Below are positions 57,194-64,000 of a stretch of 64,000 nucleotides of DNA, piece after piece. Both the position numbers and the translations under genes were made by a program. The notes under the pieces were generated by a model that saw only the letters and a program-made list of their open reading frames with translations, was not told the origin of the DNA and did not search any database. Every line of letters begins with the position of its first letter. Positions within the stretch are counted from its first letter, which is position 1. This stretch comes from RCIO01 sp040880025 (GTDB lineage Bacteria > Pseudomonadota > Alphaproteobacteria > Rhizobiales > Rhizobiaceae), in the NCBI GenBank assembly GCA_040880025.1, contig JBBDJD010000020.1, positions 62,001-126,000 of the forward strand, read 5' to 3'.

Positions 57194-59281
57194 ATGTACA
57201 GGAAGCTAAGTATCCTCGGCGGTGCCGGCCTTCTGCTCGGCGCATCGGCGCTGGCTGCACAGGCCCAGATGGTGGAACCCACCACCCCGCCCGATCCGCC
57301 GGAATTTCCGGCCCAGAGCGAACCGGTCTTTGTCGGCATTTCCGACATCCTGGAGTATCGCGCGCTGGACGAGTATCACGAGCCCGAATGGGTCACGAAG
57401 AATTTCGTCGAGACCGGCAAACTGCCACCAGTCGAAGAGCGACTGCCCACCGAACCGATGGTCTACAAGGCGGCCAACATGCCCGACGGCATCGGCGCCT
57501 ATGGCGACACGCTGCGCCATGTCATTGGCGGACGGCCGGAAGGCTGGAACTACATCGCCGGCCAGAGCCAGGGCTGGGGCGGCATCGACATCGGCATGTC
57601 GGAGTGCTTGACGCGCACGGGACCGCTTTTCACGATCACGGCGGAGGAGCTGCAGCCGATGCCCAACCTCGCCCGAAGTTGGGAGTGGTCCGAAGACGGG
57701 CATGAACTCACCATGCGCCTGATCGAGGGCGCCAAGTGGTCCGACGGCGATCCGTTCGACGCCGACGACGTGATGTTCTACTGGGAGGACCATGTCCTCG
57801 ACCCGAACGTGACCCCGCTCAACGGCGCCAGCAGAGGCAATTTCGGCGGCGAGGGCACCACACTTGAAAAGGTCAACGACCATACCATCAAGTGGACATT
57901 CGCAACGGCCTTCCCTACCGAATATCTCTACCAGATGGCGTACGGCAATTTCTGTCCCGGGCCGTCGCACATCCTCAAGCCCGAGCATCCGAAATATTCG
58001 GACAACACCTACGAGGAGTACAAGAACGCCTTCCCGCCGGATTTCTTGAACTGGCCGGTCATGGGCGCCTGGGCGCCGGTCACGTACCGGCCGGACGACA
58101 TCGTCGTGCTTCGCCGCAATCCCTATTACTGGAAGGTCGATGAGGAGGGAAATCAGCTCCCCTATCTCGATGAGCTGCATTATCGCCTCTCGACATGGGC
58201 CGACCGCGACGTGCAGGCGGTAGCCGGATCGGGCGACTTCTCCAACCTCGAGCAACCCGAAAGCTACGTGGAGGCGCTGCGCCGCAGCGCGGACGACAAC
58301 GCACCGGCGCGGCTGCAGTTCGGACCGCGCACAATCGGCTATGCGTTGCAGATGAACCTGTCGGCCAATGGCTGGGGCGAACCAGACGAGCGAGGACAGG
58401 CCGTGCGCGAACTGAGCCGAGAGCTCGACTTCCGCAAGGCGGTCACCTCGGCGATCGATCGGCAGCGACTGGGCGAATCCCTCGTGCGAGGGCCGTTCAC
58501 CGCGATCTACCCGGGCGGGTTCTATGCCGGCACCACCTATTTCGACGAGGAGTCGACGGTCTACTATCCGTACAATATCGAGGCTGCCAACGCCCTGCTT
58601 GACGGACTTGGACTGGAGGATACCGATGGCAACGGCATCCGCAATTTCCCCGAAGGCACGGCCGGTGGGCAGGACATCGAGATCACACTGCTGGCCAACG
58701 CGGACTACAACACCGACCGCAACCTTGCCGAAGGCATTGTCAACATGATGCAGCCTCTGGGCCTGCGCATCATCATCAATCTTCAGCAGGTTTCCGCTCG
58801 CAACGATCTCAACTATTCGGGACGCTTCGACTGGCAGATACTCCGTCAGGAGTCGGAAATGGTGACGGTGGTCCAGAACACGGCGATGCTGGCTCCGACT
58901 GGCCCGCAGGTGCACTGGTTCCACCGCGCAGGCACGGACGGTACACTCGATCTCTTGCCCTTCGAGAAGGAGCTGGTTGATCTCGTCAACGGGTTTGTGC
59001 GCACGCAGGACCTGGACGAGCGCAGCGAACTGATGAAGCAATATCAGCGCGTGTTCACCGAGAACGTCTTTTCAGTCGGTCTCACCCAGTATCCGGGCGC
59101 GCTGATCATCAACAAGCGCTTCGCCAACATTCCGGACGGCGCGCCGATCTACATGTACAACTGGGCCGAGGACAACATCATCCGCGAGCGGGTGTATGTG
59201 CCTCAGGACAGCCAGCAGGACCACGAGCTACATCCGGAGACGTTGCCGGGCGAGCCCGGCGCGGACGGTCCCGCCACCTGA
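57194..59281 (+). CDS. agpA: Family-5 periplasmic binding protein for alpha-galactosides (AgpA-like)
   Basis: 695 residues with a signal peptide (cleavage near A-Q-A-Q). It is longer than usual family-5 oligopeptide-binding proteins (about 530) but in line with the sugar-binding AgpA type. Family traits include L-A-R-S-W-E-W-S-E-D-G-H-E-L-T-M-R-L and D-D-V-M-F-Y-W-E. AGGGAGGAACG before the ATG is a strong ribosome site. The GH4 alpha-galactosidase gene downstream supports a galactoside ligand rather than a peptide. Confidence 0.88.
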   Translation: MYRKLSILGGAGLLLGASALAAQAQMVEPTTPPDPPEFPAQSEPVFVGISDILEYRALDEYHEPEWVTKNFVETGKLPPVEERLPTEPMVYKAANMPDGIGAYGDTLRHVIGGRPEGWNYIAGQSQGWGGIDIGMSECLTRTGPLFTITAEELQPMPNLARSWEWSEDGHELTMRLIEGAKWSDGDPFDADDVMFYWEDHVLDPNVTPLNGASRGNFGGEGTTLEKVNDHTIKWTFATAFPTEYLYQMAYGNFCPGPSHILKPEHPKYSDNTYEEYKNAFPPDFLNWPVMGAWAPVTYRPDDIVVLRRNPYYWKVDEEGNQLPYLDELHYRLSTWADRDVQAVAGSGDFSNLEQPESYVEALRRSADDNAPARLQFGPRTIGYALQMNLSANGWGEPDERGQAVRELSRELDFRKAVTSAIDRQRLGESLVRGPFTAIYPGGFYAGTTYFDEESTVYYPYNIEAANALLDGLGLEDTDGNGIRNFPEGTAGGQDIEITLLANADYNTDRNLAEGIVNMMQPLGLRIIINLQQVSARNDLNYSGRFDWQILRQESEMVTVVQNTAMLAPTGPQVHWFHRAGTDGTLDLLPFEKELVDLVNGFVRTQDLDERSELMKQYQRVFTENVFSVGLTQYPGALIINKRFANIPDGAPIYMYNWAEDNIIRERVYVPQDSQQDHELHPETLPGEPGADGPAT

Positions 59282-59292
59282 TCCGATGCCAT

Positions 59293-59325
59293 GCGGTCAG
59301 GGGGAGCCTTCTTCCCCCTGACCGC
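59293..59325 (+). terminator. Stem-loop between agpA and agpB
   Basis: Perfect 12-bp stem GCGGTCAGGGGG/CCCCCTGACCGC, extendable by one A-T pair, around a 7-nt loop. No T run follows. It ends 20 bp before agpB and probably protects the agpA message end. Confidence 0.65.
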
Positions 59326-59345
59326 CCAACGATCGGCTCTGCGCT

Positions 59346-60359
59346 ATGTTGAGATTTCTTGCCCTGCGGATTCTGGGAGCGATCCCGATCCTGTTCGCCC
59401 TGAGCATCGTCACCTTCGCCATCATCGAGGCGAAGCCGGGCGACTACTCCGACTACATTCGCTCCATGCTGATCCACCAGGGCGGCGCGACGATCGAGCA
59501 AGCCGAGGCGCAGGCCCAAGCCTACCGCATAACCCACGGGCTCGACGATCCGCTGATCGCCCGATACACGCGCTGGATCACCGGCATCGTCACGCGCTTC
59601 GATTTCGGCCACAGCTTCTACTACAACAGGCCCGTGGGGGACGTCGTCGCCAGCAGATTGCCGGCAACCCTGGCGCTCGCGCTCACGTGCCACCTTCTGG
59701 CCTCGCTCCTCGGCATATCGCTCGGCATCATAGCCGCCACCCGCCAGTACAGCTGGGTGGACACATTGCTCAGCTTCATCGCGTTTCTCGGGCTGACGAT
59801 CCCGCGCTTCCTGCTGGCGATCATCATCCTCTACGTTCTGGTCTTCCGGCTGAACGTCTCCGAAATAGGCATGTTCTTTTCCTCTCGCTACGGGGGGGCG
59901 CCCTGGAGCTGGGACAAGTTCGTCAACCTGCTTCAGCATGTCTGGCCAGTCATCTTCATCGCGACGCTCGGCGGGCTCGCCTACAATATGCGGGTGATGC
60001 GCGGCAATCTGCTCGACGTTCTCAACGCCCAATATATAGAGACGGCGCGGGCCAAGGGGTTGTCGGAGGGCGCCGTCATCATGCGCCACGCGGTGCCCAA
60101 CGCCCTGCATCCGCTGGTCGCCTACCAGGGCGTCGTGCTGCCCTATATGCTTACCGGCGAGATCGAGGTGGCCATCGTCTTCGGGCTCGCCACAGTCGGG
60201 CCGGCGATCGTCGGCTCCATGGCGGTGGGTGACGTCTGGGTGACGGCCACCTTCATGCTCGTACTCGCCGTCACGCTCATTATCGGCAATATCATCGCCG
60301 ACCTGCTTCTCGCCGCGCTCGATCCGCGCGTGCGCCTGGGCGGGGAGAGATCGGCATGA
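59346..60359 (+). CDS. agpB: ABC permease, DppB-type (AgpB-like)
   Basis: 337 residues. One N-terminal helix is followed by a periplasmic loop and five more helices. The EAA loop reads E-T-A-R-A-K-G-L-S-E-G-A-V, followed by R-H-A-V-P-N-A-L-H-P-L. It overlaps agpC by 4 bp. Confidence 0.9.
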   Translation: MLRFLALRILGAIPILFALSIVTFAIIEAKPGDYSDYIRSMLIHQGGATIEQAEAQAQAYRITHGLDDPLIARYTRWITGIVTRFDFGHSFYYNRPVGDVVASRLPATLALALTCHLLASLLGISLGIIAATRQYSWVDTLLSFIAFLGLTIPRFLLAIIILYVLVFRLNVSEIGMFFSSRYGGAPWSWDKFVNLLQHVWPVIFIATLGGLAYNMRVMRGNLLDVLNAQYIETARAKGLSEGAVIMRHAVPNALHPLVAYQGVVLPYMLTGEIEVAIVFGLATVGPAIVGSMAVGDVWVTATFMLVLAVTLIIGNIIADLLLAALDPRVRLGGERSA

Positions 60360-61540
60360 CCGACTTCGACCAGCGCTCGCCCGCGGCGCAGCCCTCTTCC
60401 TCCGCAGAGCCGCTCGAGGCGCCGGAGACCACCACGGTGGAGGAAGCAGCCGGTACATCACTCCCCGAGCGGCACGAGAGCTACTACACGCTGGTCTGGA
60501 GGCGCTTCCGGCGCTCCGTCAGCGGCATGATCGGACTTGTCCTGGTGAGCCTCCTCGTCATCGTGACCGTGTTCGCCGACTTCTTCGCGCCCATGAACCC
60601 ACGGGCGACCGAGATACCTTTTTCACCGCCCGATGTGATCTCGTTCACGGCGCCGGACGGATCCTTCAGCATAATCCCCTTCGTCTATCCCGTCGGGGAC
60701 ACCGGCGAGTTCGATCCTGTCACCTTCCAGCCATTGAGCGGTCCGATCCTCGACGATCCAACGCCGGTGGGTCTTTTTGTGAAAGGGTTTGAATACCGGC
60801 TCTTCGGCCTGGTCCCGCTCGACAGGCATTTCTTCGGCTCGACCAACGGGCGGTCGATCCATCTGCTCGGCACCGACAAGTTCGGCCGCGACATCCTCTC
60901 GCGCGGCATCTACGGCTCGCGCATCTCGCTGATCATCGCCTTTGCCGTCGTGACGCTCACCACAACCATCGGCACGCTGGTGGGTATCGCCTCCGGCTAC
61001 CTCGGCGGCAATGTCGACTACGTGGTGCAGCGTTTCGTCGACTTCGTGCTCGCGTTCCCGCAATTGCCGCTCTATCTGGCGCTGACGTCGCTGGTGCCTC
61101 TGACCGCGCCGTCCAACGTGTTCATCGCCTTCGTCATCGCGGTGCTCGCGGCGCTCATGTGGGCACCGCTTTCGCGTGAAGTGCGCTCCAAAACGCTGGC
61201 GCTGGCCCGCGTCGACTATGTTCGCGCTGCGATCGCCGTCGGCTCCAGCGACATCCGCATCATCACGCGGCACATCCTGCCCAACGTGCTGTCCCACATC
61301 ATCGTGGCGGTGACGCTGCAGATTCCCACCGTCATACTTCTGGAAAGCTTCCTGGGCTTCCTTGGCTTCGCTGTGAAGCCGCCGCTCATTTCCTGGGGTC
61401 TGATGCTTCAGGACACCAACACCTTCTCCGTGATCGGATCGTATCCATGGATCCTGTCGCCGGTGATCTTCGTGCTGATAGCCGTCTTTGCATTCAACGC
61501 GCTGGGCGACGGCCTGCGCGATGCGGTCGACCCTTATTGA
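60356..61540 (+). CDS. agpC: ABC permease, DppC-type (AgpC-like)
   Basis: 394 residues, longer than usual DppC because of a Pro/Ser/Glu-rich N-terminal tail (about 1-35) and a long periplasmic segment before the core. The EAA loop is V-R-A-A-I-A-V-G-S-S, followed by R-H-I-L-P-N-V. It completes the permease pair. Confidence 0.9.
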   Translation: MTDFDQRSPAAQPSSSAEPLEAPETTTVEEAAGTSLPERHESYYTLVWRRFRRSVSGMIGLVLVSLLVIVTVFADFFAPMNPRATEIPFSPPDVISFTAPDGSFSIIPFVYPVGDTGEFDPVTFQPLSGPILDDPTPVGLFVKGFEYRLFGLVPLDRHFFGSTNGRSIHLLGTDKFGRDILSRGIYGSRISLIIAFAVVTLTTTIGTLVGIASGYLGGNVDYVVQRFVDFVLAFPQLPLYLALTSLVPLTAPSNVFIAFVIAVLAALMWAPLSREVRSKTLALARVDYVRAAIAVGSSDIRIITRHILPNVLSHIIVAVTLQIPTVILLESFLGFLGFAVKPPLISWGLMLQDTNTFSVIGSYPWILSPVIFVLIAVFAFNALGDGLRDAVDPY

Positions 61541-61551
61541 GGAGCCTGAGG

Positions 61552-63219
61552 ATGGCGGATCAGAACAATACTCTCGCCCCGCCCGAGCGGCACGACCTCG
61601 GCGCGCATGGCCGTGAGCTGATCCTGGACGCCCGCAATATCGAGATCGAATTCAAGGTCGAGGGCGGCATCGTCAAGGCCGTGCGCGACGTTTCCTTCCA
61701 GCTCCACAAGGGCGAAACCATCGCCCTTGTTGGCGAGAGCGGCTCGGGCAAATCGGTGACGGCACGCACGGTCATGCGCCTGCTCTCCCGGCGCGCGACC
61801 ATCAAGCCTGGTACGAAGATCACGCTTTCGGGAATGGACATCGTCGCCAAGAGCGAGAGCGAGATGCGCAAGTTGCGTGGCAGGAACGTCTCCATGATCT
61901 TTCAGGAGCCGATGTCATCGCTCAATCCCGTCTACACGATCGGCCAGCAGATCTGCGAGATTCTGCGCCTCCACAATCGCATCTCCCGCAAAGACGCCAT
62001 GGAACGGGCCGGCCAGCTTCTGGAGGAGGTGCAGATTTCGGAGCCCGCCGCGCGCCTGAGGCAATACCCGCATCAACTCTCCGGGGGTCAGCGCCAGCGC
62101 GTGATGATAGCGATGGCGCTTGCCAACCGACCGGACATCCTGATCGCCGACGAACCGACGACCGCGCTCGACGTGACGGTGCAAGCGCAGATCCTGCATC
62201 TCATCAAGGACCTGAAGGACAAGTACGGCATGGCGGTGATCCTGATCACCCATGACCTTACGATCGTCCGCCAGTTTTCCGAATACGTCTACGTGATGCA
62301 GGACGGCGTGGTGCGCGAGCACAATGAGACGGAGGCGGTGTTCTCGGACCCGCGGCATGCCTACACGAAGAAGCTGCTCTCCGCGGAGCCGAAGGGGTCG
62401 GCCAAGCCTATCTCCGACACGAGCCCCATCGTCCTTGAGGGCCGCAACGTGAACGTCACCTTCAAGCTGAGGCGCGGCGGCATGTTCAGGCCCGACTACT
62501 TCGACCTCGTGGCCGTGAACAATCTCAACATGAACCTGAAGCGACATGAGACGCTGGGGCTGGTGGGGGAGAGCGGATCGGGAAAAACCACCCTTGGCCA
62601 GGCACTCATCCGCCTGATCGAAAACCAGGGCGGCGAGATATACTTCGACGGCGAAGCGATCCATGGGCACGAGCGCGGCGACATGCGCCCGTTGCGCTCG
62701 CGCATGCAGGTGGTTTTCCAGGACCCCTTCGCCTCGCTCAACCCGCGCATGTCGGTTCGCCAGATCATCGAGGAGGGGCTGATCGTCAACGGCATCGGCG
62801 CCAACACGCGCGAGCGGGTCGATCGCGTGCGCCAGGCGCTCCGGGATGCCGGCCTGCCGGGCAATATTCTCAGCCGCTTCCCACACGAATTTTCCGGCGG
62901 ACAGCGCCAGCGCATCGCCATTGCCCGGGCAATCGCGCTGGAGCCGGAATTCATCCTGCTCGACGAGCCTACCTCGGCTCTTGATCTGTCGGTGCAGGCC
63001 CAGATCATCGATCTGCTGCGCAAGCTGCAGGATGAGAAAGGCCTCTCCTACCTCTTCATCTCGCACGACCTGAAGGTCGTACGCGCATTGTGTCACCGGG
63101 TGATGGTGATGCAGTTCGGCAATATCGTCGAGGAAGGGCCGGTGGAGGAAGTGCTGTCCAATCCCAAGACAGACTATACGGCCCGGCTCGTCCGCGCCGC
63201 GTTCGAAATTGCCGCATGA
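61552..63219 (+). CDS. Fused double ABC ATPase (AgpD-AgpF / DppD-DppF in one chain)
   Basis: 555 residues from ATG 61552, after GAGGAG. The first ATPase has Walker A G-E-S-G-S-G-K-S-V, signature L-S-G-G-Q-R-Q-R-V and Walker B I-L-I-A-D-E-P-T-T-A-L-D. The second has G-E-S-G-S-G-K-T-T, F-S-G-G-Q-R-Q-R-I and F-I-L-L-D-E-P-T-S-A-L-D. The two ATPases that usually come from separate genes are fused, so the heterodimer forms within one protein. Confidence 0.93.
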   Translation: MADQNNTLAPPERHDLGAHGRELILDARNIEIEFKVEGGIVKAVRDVSFQLHKGETIALVGESGSGKSVTARTVMRLLSRRATIKPGTKITLSGMDIVAKSESEMRKLRGRNVSMIFQEPMSSLNPVYTIGQQICEILRLHNRISRKDAMERAGQLLEEVQISEPAARLRQYPHQLSGGQRQRVMIAMALANRPDILIADEPTTALDVTVQAQILHLIKDLKDKYGMAVILITHDLTIVRQFSEYVYVMQDGVVREHNETEAVFSDPRHAYTKKLLSAEPKGSAKPISDTSPIVLEGRNVNVTFKLRRGGMFRPDYFDLVAVNNLNMNLKRHETLGLVGESGSGKTTLGQALIRLIENQGGEIYFDGEAIHGHERGDMRPLRSRMQVVFQDPFASLNPRMSVRQIIEEGLIVNGIGANTRERVDRVRQALRDAGLPGNILSRFPHEFSGGQRQRIAIARAIALEPEFILLDEPTSALDLSVQAQIIDLLRKLQDEKGLSYLFISHDLKVVRALCHRVMVMQFGNIVEEGPVEEVLSNPKTDYTARLVRAAFEIAA

Positions 63220-63236
63220 ACTTCGGAGAACGCAGA

Positions 63237-64000
63237 ATGAAATACCCGAAAATCGCCTTTGTCGGCGCCGGATCGTCAGTGTTCATGAAGAACGTCATCG
63301 GCGACGTCCTTCAGCAGCCGGCACTCGCGGGCTCCACCGTCGCCCTGATGGACACCAATCCAGAACGGTTGGAGGAAAGCGCCCTCATCGCCGCGAAGCT
63401 CGTGGCGACGCTGGACGTGCCTGCCAAGGTGGAGACCCACTCCGACCAGCGGGCCGCGCTCGAAGGCGCCGATTTCGTCATCGTCGCCTTCCAGATCGGC
63501 GGCTACGAGCCCTCGACGGTCATCGACTTCGAAGTACCGAAGAAATACGGCCTGCGCCAGACCATCGCCGACACGCTGGGCATCGGCGGCATCATGCGCG
63601 GACTGCGCACCGTGCCGCATCTGTGGGCGCTGTGCGAGGACATGCAGGCCGTCTGCCCCGAAGCGATCTTGCTGCAATATGTGAACCCGATGGCGATCAA
63701 CACCTGGGCAATCGCTGAGAAATACCCGCGGATCCGCCAGGTGGGCCTGTGTCATTCCGTGCAGGGCACTGCCTTCGAGCTGGCGCGCGACCTCGAGATT
63801 CCTCTGGACGAGATCCGATTCCGCGCCGCCGGCATCAACCACATGGCCTTCTACCTCAATTTCGAGCACAGGCAGGCCGACGGCAACTACCGCGACCTCT
63901 ACCCGGACCTCGTGCGCGGCTATCGCGAAGGCCGCTTTCCCAAGCCCAGCCACTGGAACCCGCGCTGCCCCAACAAGGTGCGCTACGAGATGCTCACCAG
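63237..64000 (+). CDS. melA: GH4-family alpha-galactosidase (MelA-like), 3' end off window
   Basis: The first 254 codons are present. The N-terminal NAD-binding motif is I-A-F-V-G-A-G-S-S-V-F, followed by D-F-V-I-V-A-F-Q-I-G-G and Y-V-N-P-M-A-I-N-T-W. The metal-site residues of GH4 are visible as Cys in G-L-C-H-S-V-Q-G and His in G-I-N-H-M-A-F. These enzymes need NAD and a divalent metal and hydrolyse melibiose-type alpha-galactosides in the cytoplasm. It follows the ATPase gene by 17 bp. Confidence 0.92.
   Translation, partial: MKYPKIAFVGAGSSVFMKNVIGDVLQQPALAGSTVALMDTNPERLEESALIAAKLVATLDVPAKVETHSDQRAALEGADFVIVAFQIGGYEPSTVIDFEVPKKYGLRQTIADTLGIGGIMRGLRTVPHLWALCEDMQAVCPEAILLQYVNPMAINTWAIAEKYPRIRQVGLCHSVQGTAFELARDLEIPLDEIRFRAAGINHMAFYLNFEHRQADGNYRDLYPDLVRGYREGRFPKPSHWNPRCPNKVRYEMLT

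Noticed and set aside
57206..59041. 611-codon minus-strand open frame opposite agpA
   Set aside because: No domain and no start signal; the plus-strand frame encodes a clear signal-peptide-bearing binding protein.

Overview
The window reads as a chromosome or large-replicon segment of a high-GC alphaproteobacterium. It is most likely a member of the Hyphomicrobiales (Rhizobiales), near Phyllobacteriaceae/Rhizobiaceae. The reasons are the dense set of ABC uptake operons for sugars, polyols and phosphonates, the phnGHIJKL order with a hexapeptide transferase, an agp-type alpha-galactoside operon like the one known from Sinorhizobium, and a LapG/LapA-type adhesin cluster with the N-terminal module common in this group. 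The genus cannot be fixed from the sequence alone.

Region 1 (1-12.5 kb) is a surface-adhesin system. A giant repeat protein runs leftward off the window edge. A LapG-like periplasmic protease is divergent from it. Facing the protease is a leftward type I secretion operon (TolC-like outer membrane protein, ABC exporter, HlyD-like adaptor) that ends with a ribbon-helix-helix/PAS-like protein. A membrane protein with a broken GGDEF motif is divergent from the secretion operon. No LapD-like c-di-GMP receptor is visible.

Region 2 (12.5-24.7 kb) starts with a 44-bp GA dinucleotide tract and an orphan coding fragment. A rightward carbohydrate operon follows: periplasmic binding protein, RbsA-type ATPase, permease, SorC-type regulator, aldo/keto reductase, FAD glycerol-3-phosphate-dehydrogenase-like enzyme, DhnA/LsrF-type aldolase, FGGY kinase and GMC oxidoreductase. 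Its content mixes features of erythritol (ery) and AI-2 (lsr) loci.

Region 3 (24.9-36.6 kb) is a complete-looking carbon-phosphorus lyase locus: phnF facing phnGHIJKL, a hexapeptide transferase, then phnCDE1E2 and phnM. Pho-box-like sites precede phnG, phnC and phnM. A tiny hydrophobic antisense ORF separates phnI from phnJ.

Region 4 (36.6-48.2 kb) is a leftward operon with a branched-chain-amino-acid-type ABC transporter (binding protein, LivH, LivM, LivG, LivF), an odd third ATPase and sugar-acid enzymes (Gfo/Idh/MocA dehydrogenase, SDR, IlvD/Edd dehydratase, aldehyde dehydrogenase). It ends in a 41-codon stump of an HpcH/HpaI aldolase. A divergent RpiR-type regulator and palindromic operators sit at its head.

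Region 5 (48.37-56.0 kb) looks like a decayed genomic island. It opens with the 3' part of a tRNA gene and closes with the N-terminal remnant of a tyrosine recombinase. Between them are a crippled Liv-type transporter (truncated LivH, no binding protein), a second GMC oxidoreductase, an aldehyde dehydrogenase and a divergent FeaR-like AraC regulator. Sampled lines look less GC-rich than their surroundings.

Region 6 (56.06-64 kb) is an agp-type alpha-galactoside operon: AraC regulator, family-5 binding protein, two permeases, a fused double ATPase and a GH4 alpha-galactosidase cut by the window end. In the four complete ABC operons a stem-loop lies right after the binding-protein gene, which suggests segmental control of message abundance.
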